Source: Desulfoprunum benzoelyticum
Lineage (GTDB): Bacteria; Desulfobacterota; Desulfobulbia; Desulfobulbales; Desulfocapsaceae
Reading direction: 5' to 3'
Assembly (NCBI RefSeq): GCF_014201505.1
Contig: NZ_JACHEO010000013.1
Span: 43,950 to 107,949 of the forward strand
DNA length: 64,000 nucleotides
The translations under genes and the position numbers were made by a program. A model generated the notes under the pieces. It worked only from the letters and a program-made list of their open reading frames with translations. It ran no database searches and was not told where the DNA came from. Below are positions 42,708 to 51,475 of the stretch, piece by piece. How positions within the stretch are numbered: position 1 is the stretch's first letter; every line of letters starts with the position of its first letter.

Positions 42708-43619
42708 TCAGGCGATGAATTTTTCGAGGATCGCCTTGTGAATATGCATCTTGTTTTCCGCCTGGTCAAAGGCCACGCACTGCGCCGACTCGAGGACCTC
42801 GTCGGTGATCTCTTCGCCGCGGTGGGCGGGGAGACAGTGGAGGACGATACACTCCGCCGGGGCCCTGGCCATCAACGCCGCGTTGACCTGATAGCTGCTG
42901 AAGATCTTGAGACGTTCATTCTGCTCGGCCTCCTGGCCCATCGAGGCCCAGACATCGACATTGACGACATCGGCCCCGATGACCGCCAGCTCCGGGTCAC
43001 GGATCACGGCAATCTGGCCGGCGGCCTCGGCCCGGCTCCGAGCCAGGATCCCGGCATCAGGCTCATACCCTGCGGGACAGGCCAGGACCAGCTCAAAACC
43101 GAATTTGCCGGCAGCCTGGATCCAGGAATTGGCCATATTGTTGCCGTCACCGATCCAGGCGATCTTCAGGCCGTGAAGAGGACCTTTCTTCTCCTGGATC
43201 GTCATGATATCACTGAGAATCTGGCAAGGATGGTGAAGATCCGTCAGGGCGTTGATGACCGGGACGGTACTGTAGGCGGCAAGCTCGTTCACCACTTCCT
43301 GGCCGAAGGTCCGCACCACCATCGCATCGACATAGCGCGACATGACCCGGGCCATATCCTTCAGCGGTTCGGAGCGGGCCAGTTGGGTGTCGCGGGCGGA
43401 CAGGAAAATGACCTGCCCTCCGAGCCCGTACATTGCCGCCTCGAACGACACCCGGGTCCGGGTCGAGGGTTTCTCGAAGATCAGGCCGATTGTGCGACCG
43501 GACAGCTGCCGGTGAGCCATTCCTTCGTTGCGTTCGCGCTTGAGCTGAACCGCCCGTTCGACAAAATATGCCAGTTCGTCTCTTGAGAATTCTTCCAGTG
43601 AAAGTAAATGCTTTGCCAT
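42708..43619 (-). CDS. argF: Ornithine carbamoyltransferase
   Basis: This is a 303-residue enzyme: MAKHLLSLEEFSRDELAYFV, FEKPSTRTRVSFEAAMYGLG (carbamoyl phosphate loop), NALTDLHHPCQILSDIMTI, and VLHCLPAHRGEEITDEVLES with the active-site Cys. It makes citrulline. I use the ATG at 43619, where family homology begins; the frame is open 15 codons further and ribosome-binding sites are weak for both. It lies 174 nt after argD, the widest gap within the arg run. Confidence 0.95.
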   Translation of the reverse strand: MAKHLLSLEEFSRDELAYFVERAVQLKRERNEGMAHRQLSGRTIGLIFEKPSTRTRVSFEAAMYGLGGQVIFLSARDTQLARSEPLKDMARVMSRYVDAMVVRTFGQEVVNELAAYSTVPVINALTDLHHPCQILSDIMTIQEKKGPLHGLKIAWIGDGNNMANSWIQAAGKFGFELVLACPAGYEPDAGILARSRAEAAGQIAVIRDPELAVIGADVVNVDVWASMGQEAEQNERLKIFSSYQVNAALMARAPAECIVLHCLPAHRGEEITDEVLESAQCVAFDQAENKMHIHKAILEKFIA

Positions 43620-43793
43620 AGCCCACACCCAAGGTTGACGCCGGCCGACCATGATCTCCGGCATTCATCTCCCTGCACCGTCTCACACTGATTTTCAAGG
43701 GAGAAAAGAAATATTTTTACATGAAATGCAGGGCATTTGCAAAGATTTTTCCCGGAAATCCTCAGGCGGCGGGGTTCCTTCCGTTTTCCATCA

Positions 43794-44990
43794 TCAATAC
43801 TCAGCCAGGAGATCGGCCAGAGCGCCAATGAAACGGTCGATCTCCTCTTCACTGACGATCAGCGGCGGCACAAAACGCAAGGCGATATTGCCGGCGAAAT
43901 TACAGAGGAATCCCCGCTCGAACATCTTTTTGACGATGTCGCTGCCAAGGGCTGTCCCTTTCTCCGTCAGAACCAGCCCCAATATCATCCCCAGGCCCCG
44001 CACCCCCTCCACCAGATCGGGAAAACGTGCGACCAGCTGCTGCAGCTGCGCTTGAAAATATTCTCCCCGCTGCCGTACTCCCGGGAGAAAGCCCTCTGCC
44101 ACAATGATCTCCAGGCTGGCGACGGCGGCAGCCGCCGCCACCGGGTTGCCGCCGAAGGTCGAGGCATGGGTTCCGGGGGTAAAGGCGGCGGCGATGGCGT
44201 CGGTCGTCAGCATCGCCCCGATCGGGAGACCGTTGCCGAGGGCCTTGGCGACAGTCATGATATCGGGCTGTATCCCCAGCTGCTGATAGGCGAACAGGGT
44301 CCCGGTCCGGCCGATACCGGTCTGGACCTCGTCAAAGATCAGCAGAAGACCATGTTTGGTGCAGAGATCCCGGATGCCTTGCAGATATGCGGCATCCAGC
44401 GGCCGCACCCCGCCCTCTCCCTGCAGCGGCTCGCAGAGGATGGCGCAGGTCTGGCTCCCGATCAGTTTTTCGATGGCGGCGAGATCCCCAAACGGGGCAT
44501 GGAGAAAACCTTCCGGCAGCGGCTCGAACCCCTTGTGGAAGCGGGGCTGACCGGTTGCGGCGACAGTGGCCAGTGTCCGGCCATGAAAGGAGCCGGTCAG
44601 TGAGATGATCTGGTAGCGTCCCGCCTCCGCCTGAATGCGGGCCAGCTTGATCGCCGCCTCGTTGGCCTCGGCGCCGCTGTTGGCGAGGAAGACCTTGTCG
44701 GCAAAGGAGTTGGCGACCAGGAGTTCGGCCACCCTGGTCTGGGGCTCGGTATAGTACAGATTGGAGACGTGGACCAGTTCGGCTGCCTGGCGGCAGACCG
44801 CCGCGGTCACCGCCGGGTGACAGTGGCCGAGGGCGCAGACCGCGATCCCCGAAAGAAAATCGAGGTATTCCCGCCCGTCGGCATCCCACAGACGGCACCC
44901 CTCTCCCTTGACCATCGCCGCCGGAAATCGTGCATACGTTCCTACAAATACCTTGTCGGCCCGGGCCTTCAACTGCTCGTTCGTCGTCAT
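43794..44990 (-). CDS. argD: Acetylornithine aminotransferase
   Basis: This is a 398-residue class III aminotransferase: GRLWDADGREYLDFLSGIAV-type start (RLWDADGREYLDFLSG), VFLANSGAEANEAAIKLARI (PLP phosphate loop), LLIFDEVQTGIGRTGTLFAY, and the PLP Lys in DIMTVAKALGNGLPIGAMLT. It transfers the amino group to N-acetylglutamate semialdehyde and may also serve as DapC in lysine synthesis, which would suit the dap genes in the same run. The ATG shares a base with the argB stop. Confidence 0.94.
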   Translation of the reverse strand: MTTNEQLKARADKVFVGTYARFPAAMVKGEGCRLWDADGREYLDFLSGIAVCALGHCHPAVTAAVCRQAAELVHVSNLYYTEPQTRVAELLVANSFADKVFLANSGAEANEAAIKLARIQAEAGRYQIISLTGSFHGRTLATVAATGQPRFHKGFEPLPEGFLHAPFGDLAAIEKLIGSQTCAILCEPLQGEGGVRPLDAAYLQGIRDLCTKHGLLLIFDEVQTGIGRTGTLFAYQQLGIQPDIMTVAKALGNGLPIGAMLTTDAIAAAFTPGTHASTFGGNPVAAAAAVASLEIIVAEGFLPGVRQRGEYFQAQLQQLVARFPDLVEGVRGLGMILGLVLTEKGTALGSDIVKKMFERGFLCNFAGNIALRFVPPLIVSEEEIDRFIGALADLLAEY

Positions 44991-45880
44991 CAGCAAATCT
45001 CCGTTCCCACCCCTTCCCGGGTGAACATCTCGAGCAGGATCGCATGCTCGACCCTGCCGTCTATTATATATGTCTTGGCCACCCCGCGCGCCAACGCCGC
45101 CTCACAGCACCGGACTTTGGGGATCATGCCTCCGGTCAAAGTGCCGTCGGCAATCAGCGGCTCGATATCCTGGCGGGACAGTGAAGCGATGAGCACGCCC
45201 TGCCTGTCCTTGACCCCGGTCACATCGGTCAGCAGCATCAGTTTCTCGGCCGCCAGTTCACCGGCAATGGCTCCTGCCACCAGATCGGCGTTGATGTTGA
45301 AGGCCTGCCCATCCTCACCGACTCCGACCGGGGCGATGACCGGGATAAAATCGGCCTGGGACAGGCTTTCCAGGACCTCCGGATTGATCTTGGTCACCTG
45401 GCCCACCCGCCCGAGGTCGATCAGTTCGGGCGGAGCGTCCTTGATGTCGTCACCCTTGGCCCGACTGCTCATCTGCAGTTTCCTGGCACATACCAGATCA
45501 CCGTCGCGCCCGGACAGGCCGACCGCCTTGCCGCCGCAGTGGTTGATCAGGCCGACGATTTCCTTGTTGACCTTGCCGACCAGGACCATCTCGACCACAT
45601 CCATGGTCTCGCCGTCGGTGACCCGCATCCCCTCGACATAGCTGGGCTTGATGTCGAGGCGGTCAAGGAAGCGGTTGATCTGCGGCCCGCCGCCGTGGAC
45701 GATGACCGGGTTGATGCCGATCTGCTTGAGCAGGATGACGTCGAGCGCGAACTGCCGCTTCAGGTGCTCATCGACCATCGCGTGACCGCCGTACTTGATG
45801 ACCACCACCTTGTTCCTGAATTTCTGCATGTAGGGCAGAGATTCAATGAGGATTTTTGCCTTTTCGATACTTTCTTGCAT
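44990..45880 (-). CDS. argB: Acetylglutamate kinase
   Basis: This is a 296-residue amino-acid kinase: [60 protein letters not shown] and [20 protein letters not shown]. It phosphorylates N-acetylglutamate, the committed step and often the arginine-feedback point. The N-terminal helix [20 protein letters not shown] is typical of arginine-sensitive hexameric enzymes. I start at ATG 45880; the frame extends 29 codons without homology. As first gene of the minus-strand run it should lie next to the main promoter, in the 244-nt gap shared with lptA. Confidence 0.95.
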   Translation of the reverse strand: MQESIEKAKILIESLPYMQKFRNKVVVIKYGGHAMVDEHLKRQFALDVILLKQIGINPVIVHGGGPQINRFLDRLDIKPSYVEGMRVTDGETMDVVEMVLVGKVNKEIVGLINHCGGKAVGLSGRDGDLVCARKLQMSSRAKGDDIKDAPPELIDLGRVGQVTKINPEVLESLSQADFIPVIAPVGVGEDGQAFNINADLVAGAIAGELAAEKLMLLTDVTGVKDRQGVLIASLSRQDIEPLIADGTLTGGMIPKVRCCEAALARGVAKTYIIDGRVEHAILLEMFTREGVGTEIC

Positions 45881-46045
45881 TGCATTATCCGTGAGCGGAG
45901 CAAAATTTTCTGTTAAGGGGCCGAAATAGAATTTCCAACCCGGAAAGCATGTCATGAACATGGTCAAGGCCCCAATTCTGCAAGCATTGTACTGAGTCGC
46001 CGCTGTTTAGTAAAGGACTGTTTCGGTGCGACGGGAACAGCCTTC

Positions 46046-46074
46046 TTTACATTTCGAAGGGATTAAGCTACGAT
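46046..46074 (+). promoter_or_regulatory. Promoter of the lptA-lptB-rpoN operon
   Basis: TTTACA (46046-46051), a 17-nt spacer and TACGAT (46069-46074) stand about 50 nt before the lptA start. I could not find an equally clear promoter for argB on the other strand in the same gap. Confidence 0.55.
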
Positions 46075-46124
46075 GGGCTCGGTAATTGCAAAGGAGATTT
46101 TCCCCTGTTCACTGGAGATTGACG

Positions 46125-46679
46125 ATGATGCCATTATTCACGACCTGTTTCAGATCCTCCTGTCTTGCCGCCATCCTCTGCTGGCTCGTCGTCATGCCCG
46201 CGGTTGCGGCGGATGCCCCGATCCAGATCGAGGCCGACAGGATGTCGTCGACCGAAAAGACCAACACCGTGCTGTTTTCAGGCAATGTCGATGCGCGGCA
46301 GGCGGATGTGCGCATCCGCGCCAACGAGATGACCGTTCACTATTCACAGGCCAAAACGAACACGAAAGGGCAGAAGACCGCCAGCCAGCAGGTGGAGAAG
46401 ATCATCTGCAACGGCAATGTCGAGGTCTCGAAGAAGGAATGGCTCGGAACCGCGAAAAAAATGATCTACCTGGCCAAGGAGCGGCAGGTCATCCTCATGG
46501 ACAACGCCAAGGCCTACCAGGGGCAGAATATGGTCAGCGGCGAGAAGATTGTCTACTATATGGACGAGGGACGGTCGGAGGTCGTCGGCGGGTCAAAGGG
46601 CACGAAAACGACGGTCGGCGATTCCGGCAAGGATACCAAGAAACCGGGCCGGGTCAATATGACCATCATTCAGAAATAG
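46125..46679 (+). CDS. lptA: LPS transport periplasmic protein LptA
   Basis: This is a 184-residue periplasmic protein with a signal peptide (about 1-28, ending MPAVAA). The mature part has the OstA beta-jellyroll repeats: IQIEADRMSSTEKTNTVLFS, GNVDARQADVRIRANEMTVH, IICNGNVEVSKKEWLGTAKK and MIYLAKERQVILMDNAKAYQ. LptA bridges inner and outer membranes in lipopolysaccharide export. GGAG lies 8-11 nt upstream of the tandem ATGs. lptB follows after 18 nt, as in most Gram-negatives. No lptC gene is seen directly upstream. Confidence 0.9.
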   Translation: MMPLFTTCFRSSCLAAILCWLVVMPAVAADAPIQIEADRMSSTEKTNTVLFSGNVDARQADVRIRANEMTVHYSQAKTNTKGQKTASQQVEKIICNGNVEVSKKEWLGTAKKMIYLAKERQVILMDNAKAYQGQNMVSGEKIVYYMDEGRSEVVGGSKGTKTTVGDSGKDTKKPGRVNMTIIQK

Positions 46680-46697
46680 AACGGCACCATTATCGCC

Positions 46698-47420
46698 ATG
46701 TCCCTGCTGGAAACCAAGAATATCGTCAAGCAGTACGGCAACCGCACGGTTGTCGACGGCGTCAGCCTGCAGGTCAACACCGGGGTCGTCGTCGGGCTGC
46801 TGGGACCAAACGGGGCCGGCAAGACGACATCCTTCTACTCGATCGCCGGATTTATCCGTCCGACCAGTGGTCATGTCCTGCTCGACGGCGAGACGATCAC
46901 CAACCTGCCGATCCACAAACGGGCGTTGAAGGGCATTTCCTACCTGGCCCAGGAACCGTCGGTGTTCAAGAAGCTGACCGTCGAGGAAAATGTCCGCATC
47001 ATCCTCGAACCGCTGGGGCTGAGCAAAAACGAGATCAACAACCGGATCAACGAGTTGATGGCCGATCTCGGCATCGAATACCTGCGCCACAACAAGGGCT
47101 ACGCCCTCTCCGGCGGCGAGCGGCGGCGGGTCGAAATCATGCGGTCGCTGTCGACCCGGCCACGCTTCATCCTCCTCGATGAGCCCTTCGCCGGTATCGA
47201 CCCTCTGGCCGTCATCGAGTTGCAGAAAATCATCCACAGCCTGAAGAGCAAGGGCCTCGGCATTCTGATCTCCGATCACAACGTCCGGGAGACGCTTCAG
47301 GTCTGTGATTTCGCCTACATCATGAACGCCGGGCAGATCCTGACCAGCGGCGTGGCGGAAGACATCATCGAAAGTGAGGTGGCCCGCAAGATGTACCTCG
47401 GCGAAAATTTCAGCATGTAA
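46698..47420 (+). CDS. lptB: LPS export ABC transporter ATPase LptB
   Basis: This is a 240-residue ATPase: Walker A GLLGPNGAGKTTSFYSIAGF, signature YALSGGERRRVEIMRSLSTR, Walker B FILLDEPFAGIDPLAVIELQ and switch His in GILISDHNVRETLQVCDFAY. The QEPSVFKKLTVEENVRIILE segment is typical of LptB. With LptFG and LptC it extracts LPS from the inner membrane. It lies between lptA and rpoN, a conserved order. Confidence 0.95.
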   Translation: MSLLETKNIVKQYGNRTVVDGVSLQVNTGVVVGLLGPNGAGKTTSFYSIAGFIRPTSGHVLLDGETITNLPIHKRALKGISYLAQEPSVFKKLTVEENVRIILEPLGLSKNEINNRINELMADLGIEYLRHNKGYALSGGERRRVEIMRSLSTRPRFILLDEPFAGIDPLAVIELQKIIHSLKSKGLGILISDHNVRETLQVCDFAYIMNAGQILTSGVAEDIIESEVARKMYLGENFSM

Positions 47421-47428
47421 AGAGATAT

Positions 47429-48880
47429 ATGGCACTGGAACTGCGACAACAGCTCAAACTTGCCCAGAGACTGGTGATGACGCCGCAGCTGCGTCAGGCC
47501 ATCCGGCTGCTGCAGTTGAACAGGCTCGAGCTCTCCAATGCCCTGCAGGCCGAACTGGAGCAGAATCCCGCCCTGGAGGAGGAGCTCTCACAAAACGAGA
47601 CCACCGAGCTATCCCACAGTCTCTCTTCAACGCTCGAAAACCTGGAACCGGGGAGAGAGGAGGACTATACCGAACGAGTGGCCGTCTCGGACAATCTTTC
47701 CGAAATCAACTGGGAGGATTACGCCAACAACTTCGACAGCAATTTTTCCTTCGCCCATGAAGTCCCCGCCGCCGACGCCCCGTCGCAGTTCGATTTCATC
47801 TCCGCAAAGCCGGGCCTTTCCGCCTATCTCCAGTGGCAATTGGCCCATGCCGAACTCGATGACCACGAGTGGGACATCGCCTTTTACATCATCGGCAACC
47901 TCAACCGCTATGGCTTTCTCGAGGTCGATCTCGACGAGATCATGACCCAGGCTGAATGCAGCCGCGATGAGGCCGAATATATCCTCGAAGTCATCCAGGA
48001 TCTCGACCCACCGGGGATCGCAGCCCGGAATGTCACCGAATCACTGCTGCTGCAGCTGGAGCGGCTCGGAATGGCCGATTCCCTCGCCGCCAAAATCGTC
48101 CGGGACCATCTCCCCCTGCTCGAAACCCGCAACTACAAGGCGCTGATGCGGGCCACCGGCCACAAGAAGTCCGAAATTACCAAGGCGATCGAATACATCG
48201 TCAAGCATCTCACCCCCTATCCGGGGCTGCCCTACGCCGTGGAAAGCACCAACTACATCGTCCCCGATGTCTACGTCCGCAAGATCGACGGCGAGTATGT
48301 GATCCACCTCAACGAAGACGATCTGCCGCATCTCAAGCTGTCCTCCCATTACCAGGAACTGCTCAACGACAAGGAGCTGCAGAAGGAATCCCGCCACTAC
48401 ATCCACGACAAGCTGAAGAATGCCGAATGGTTCATCAAATCCATCCATCAGCGGCAACGGACAATCTACAAGGTCATGGAGAGTCTGCTCAAATTCCAGT
48501 ATGAATTCTTCGAGCACGGGCCGGGTCATCTCAAGCCGCTGATCCTCCGCGATGTCGCCGAGGACATCGACATGCACGAATCGACGATCAGCCGGGTCAC
48601 CTCCAACAAGTACGTCCATACCCCGCAGGGGATCTATGAACTGAAGTATTTCTTTTCGACCGCGATCCCGCGTAACGGCGGTGAGGCCCTGGCCTCGGAA
48701 TCAATCAGGAACACCATCCTCAAGATGATTCAGGAAGAGGACAGGTCGAAACCCCTGAGCGACAACGACATTGCTGAAATACTGGCCAGAGAGAACATCC
48801 AGATCGCCCGCCGTACTGTGGCTAAGTACAGGGAACAGCTAAAAATACTTCCAGTAAAACATCGCCGCCACGCGAGGTAG
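47429..48880 (+). CDS. rpoN: RNA polymerase sigma-54 factor
   Basis: This is a 483-residue protein. Region I (MALELRQQLKLAQRLVMTPQ, then LRQAIRLLQLNRLELSNALQ) contacts activators. An acidic linker (about 45-110) follows. The core-binding and DNA-binding parts include LRDVAEDIDMHESTISRVTS (HTH) and the RpoN box ARRTVAKYREQLKI near the end. It directs transcription from -24/-12 promoters with AAA+ activators. It starts 8 nt after lptB. I found no convincing -24/-12 site in this window. Confidence 0.96.
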   Translation: MALELRQQLKLAQRLVMTPQLRQAIRLLQLNRLELSNALQAELEQNPALEEELSQNETTELSHSLSSTLENLEPGREEDYTERVAVSDNLSEINWEDYANNFDSNFSFAHEVPAADAPSQFDFISAKPGLSAYLQWQLAHAELDDHEWDIAFYIIGNLNRYGFLEVDLDEIMTQAECSRDEAEYILEVIQDLDPPGIAARNVTESLLLQLERLGMADSLAAKIVRDHLPLLETRNYKALMRATGHKKSEITKAIEYIVKHLTPYPGLPYAVESTNYIVPDVYVRKIDGEYVIHLNEDDLPHLKLSSHYQELLNDKELQKESRHYIHDKLKNAEWFIKSIHQRQRTIYKVMESLLKFQYEFFEHGPGHLKPLILRDVAEDIDMHESTISRVTSNKYVHTPQGIYELKYFFSTAIPRNGGEALASESIRNTILKMIQEEDRSKPLSDNDIAEILARENIQIARRTVAKYREQLKILPVKHRRHAR

Positions 48881-49032
48881 CGGGACCGGTCCGGATCTTA
48901 TCCCCAACGCCGCCGCCCCCGTTTCCCCTGTCGTCCTCCCTGCGAATTCCCCTTTCTCTCTTGCCGTTTGCCAGCTATATTCAGGCAACCGGGTGCTTTT
49001 TGCCCCAGACCAACCCTCAGACTGAACCTGTC

Positions 49033-49899
49033 ATGGCACGCACACCGAAGAGCTGTTGTATCCCGGCGATCGTTCTGATCCTCCTGACCCTTGGTCTGAC
49101 CTCCTGCACCCGGGTCATCACCGGCACCATCGTCCAGCCGACAGTCGATAATCTGCAGAAACAGACCGACCTGTATCTGGTCTGCGAGGGGGCCCCGGCC
49201 TACCTCCTGACGATCGACAGCATGATCGCCTCCTCGCCCCGGGACCGCGCCCTGCTGCGGATCGGCGCCCAGTCCTATGGTTCATATATCACCGCCCTGA
49301 GCGAGTGCGGCGCCGAGACGGACAGGATCCGCGCCATCGCCGACAAGGCCCGGATGTACGGAACCACCCTGACCACCATGATTCTGCCCGGTATCGCCCC
49401 TGACCGCAGAGAGGATCTCGACCTCGAACTCGCCGCTCTGAGCCGGGCCGACGTTCCCCCGCTGTTCTGGGGGGCGATGGCGTGGCTTTCCTGGATCCAG
49501 CAGCAGCAAGGTTCGCCGGAGGCGATGGCGGATCTGGTACTCGTTGAAAAAATCATGACCCGTTTGCTGGCCCTCGACGAATCCTTTCAGGCCGGCTCGA
49601 TCCATCTGTTCTTCGCCGCCCTCCAGGCCACCAGACCGGCGATGCTGGGCGGCGATCCCGAGACCAGCCGGCACCACTTCGAAAGGGCGTTGGAACTGTC
49701 GCGGCACCGCTTCCTGCTGGTCCACACCACCTATGCCGAAACCCTGGCCCGGATGACCCTGGACAAAGACCTGCACGACCGCCTGCTGGGCGAAGTCATC
49801 GACTTCGACATCGCCGCGGCCCCGGATTCCGCCCTCGCCAACCAGATCGCCAAGCGCAAGGCGGTGCGTCTGCTTGCCGAAGAGTATTTCGCCGAATGA
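49033..49899 (+). CDS. TRAP transporter TatT-type lipoprotein
   Basis: This is a 288-residue predicted lipoprotein: signal and lipobox ILLTLGLTSCTRVITG at about residue 20. The rest is helical with TPR-like character, as in the TatT family that trimerises beside TRAP substrate-binding proteins (VQPTVDNLQKQTDLYLVCEG, MLGGDPETSRHHFERALELS). It is the first gene of the TRAP operon, 35 nt before dctP. I start at ATG 49033 (MARTPKSCC), which gives a normal signal peptide; the frame upstream is open to 48961. Confidence 0.85.
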   Translation: MARTPKSCCIPAIVLILLTLGLTSCTRVITGTIVQPTVDNLQKQTDLYLVCEGAPAYLLTIDSMIASSPRDRALLRIGAQSYGSYITALSECGAETDRIRAIADKARMYGTTLTTMILPGIAPDRREDLDLELAALSRADVPPLFWGAMAWLSWIQQQQGSPEAMADLVLVEKIMTRLLALDESFQAGSIHLFFAALQATRPAMLGGDPETSRHHFERALELSRHRFLLVHTTYAETLARMTLDKDLHDRLLGEVIDFDIAAAPDSALANQIAKRKAVRLLAEEYFAE

Positions 49900-49933
49900 T
49901 GGTGTATCGAACCGCCACCCGATAGGAGACCCC

Positions 49934-50944
49934 ATGCGTCCTCTTCTTTCCCTCTTTGTCGTTGGCCTGTTGATCCTGGTTTCAGCCGTCCAGCCGGCCG
50001 ACGCCCGGCCCAGGCATCTGTTCAAAATCGGCAGCCTCGCCCCGGAAGGATCGGTCTGGATCCTTCAGTTCCAGGAATTCGCCAGGGAAGTCGAGGAAAA
50101 AACAGGGGGAGAAGTCGGTTTCCGGGTCTACGCCGGCGGCATCATGGGTGATGACCAGACCATGTATCGCAAGATGCGGATCGGGCAGTTGCAGGGCGGC
50201 GGATTCACGATGACCGGCATCTCCCAGATCGTCCCGGATTTCCGGATCATGTCTCTGCCCTTTCTCTTCACCACATACCAGGAGGTCGATGCCGTGACCA
50301 GCGGTCTCCTGCCGAAGTTCAGACAGCGGTTTGCCGAGCAGGGGATGGAACTGATCGCGATGACCGAAGTCGGCTTCATCTACACCATGTCGACCAGGCC
50401 GATCGCCACCATCGAGGAGCTGCGGCGGGCCACCTGCTGGACCCCGGCCGGCGATCCGGTCTCTTCCACCTATCTCGCCCAGCTCGGCATCACCCCGATC
50501 CAGCTGTCGATCCCCGATGTCCTGTCTTCACTCCAGACCGGGATGGTCAATACCGTCTTCAACTCCCTCTACGGCTCGATCGTCCTCCAATGGTTCACCA
50601 AAGCCAGATATATCAATGACCTCCCCTTCGGCTACGCCTACGGCGCCCTGCTGCTGGACCAAAAGGCCCTGGCGAAACTGTCGCCGGATCAGGTCGCCAT
50701 CATCCAGGCCACCGCCGACAAGTACTTTCCGCCGTTGATCGCCAAGACCCGGCAGAGCAATGAGGAATCCAAGGAGATCCTCGCCAAAAACGGCGTGCAG
50801 TTCACGACCTTTCCCGCCGAGGCCGCCGAACAGCTGCAGGGGTTTCGCGACCAGACCGCCAGGGCGGTGATCGGTTCCTCGTTCTCCCGGGAAATCCATG
50901 ACGAGACGACCCGGCTGCTGCAGAAATTCCGGTCCGGGCGCTAA
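49934..50944 (+). CDS. TRAP transporter substrate-binding protein (DctP family)
   Basis: This is a 336-residue periplasmic protein with a cleavable signal (about 1-24, VSAVQPADA). The mature part has DctP features: FKIGSLAPEGSVWILQFQEF, VYAGGIMGDDQTMYRKMRIG, and LQTGMVNTVFNSLYGSIVLQ. It binds the substrate for the DctQM permease; the usual DctP carboxylate-binding Arg region is at about MSTRPIATIEELRRATCWTP. Together with TatT the system belongs to the TPAT branch, often considered for hydrophobic or large substrates. Substrate is unknown. GGAG precedes the ATG. Confidence 0.88.
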   Translation: MRPLLSLFVVGLLILVSAVQPADARPRHLFKIGSLAPEGSVWILQFQEFAREVEEKTGGEVGFRVYAGGIMGDDQTMYRKMRIGQLQGGGFTMTGISQIVPDFRIMSLPFLFTTYQEVDAVTSGLLPKFRQRFAEQGMELIAMTEVGFIYTMSTRPIATIEELRRATCWTPAGDPVSSTYLAQLGITPIQLSIPDVLSSLQTGMVNTVFNSLYGSIVLQWFTKARYINDLPFGYAYGALLLDQKALAKLSPDQVAIIQATADKYFPPLIAKTRQSNEESKEILAKNGVQFTTFPAEAAEQLQGFRDQTARAVIGSSFSREIHDETTRLLQKFRSGR

Positions 50945-50956
50945 AGGCCTGCCGCA

Positions 50957-51475
50957 ATGAACAGCGAGACCACCGCCGAAGCCGGGAAAATCCTCCGCCT
51001 GCTCAACGGCATCGAGGAGACGATCCTGTGTCTCCTCCTGATCGCGATGATGTCTCTGTCCTGTCTGCAGATCGCCCTCCGCAGCCTCTTTTCGAGCGGA
51101 CTGCTGTGGGCCGATCCCCTCATCCAGCAGCTGGTGCTGTGGAGCGGCCTGCTCGGGGCGGCAATGGCCACCGCCCGCGGCAAACATATCGCTCTCGACC
51201 TCGTCACCTACCTGGTGCCAAAAAGAATCCAACCCTGGATTTTCATGTTCAGCCACCTGCTTTCAGCCCTGACCGCGGCTGCCCTGGTCTACGCCGCCTG
51301 TGTGTTTCTCAACAACGAGATCACCTACGGCAGCCCCGGCCTGTTTTCCCTGCCGTCCTGGGTCTGGAATCTGGTCTTTCCCCTGGCCTTTGCCATGATC
51401 GCGCTCCGCTACGCCATCGCCCTGTATCAGGACATCGGCGCAGGCATCAAACGCCATCGAAAGGACAGGCAATGA
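50957..51475 (+). CDS. TRAP transporter small permease (DctQ family)
   Basis: This is a 172-residue protein with four membrane helices. The first includes LCLLLIAMMSLSCLQIALRS; then LWADPLIQQLVLWSGLLGAA, the conserved RGKHIALDLVTYLVPKRIQP stretch, and SLPSWVWNLVFPLAFAMIAL. The pattern R-x-K-H-I-x-x-D is typical of DctQ. It pairs with the large permease, whose ATG overlaps its stop by four bases. Confidence 0.9.
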   Translation: MNSETTAEAGKILRLLNGIEETILCLLLIAMMSLSCLQIALRSLFSSGLLWADPLIQQLVLWSGLLGAAMATARGKHIALDLVTYLVPKRIQPWIFMFSHLLSALTAAALVYAACVFLNNEITYGSPGLFSLPSWVWNLVFPLAFAMIALRYAIALYQDIGAGIKRHRKDRQ

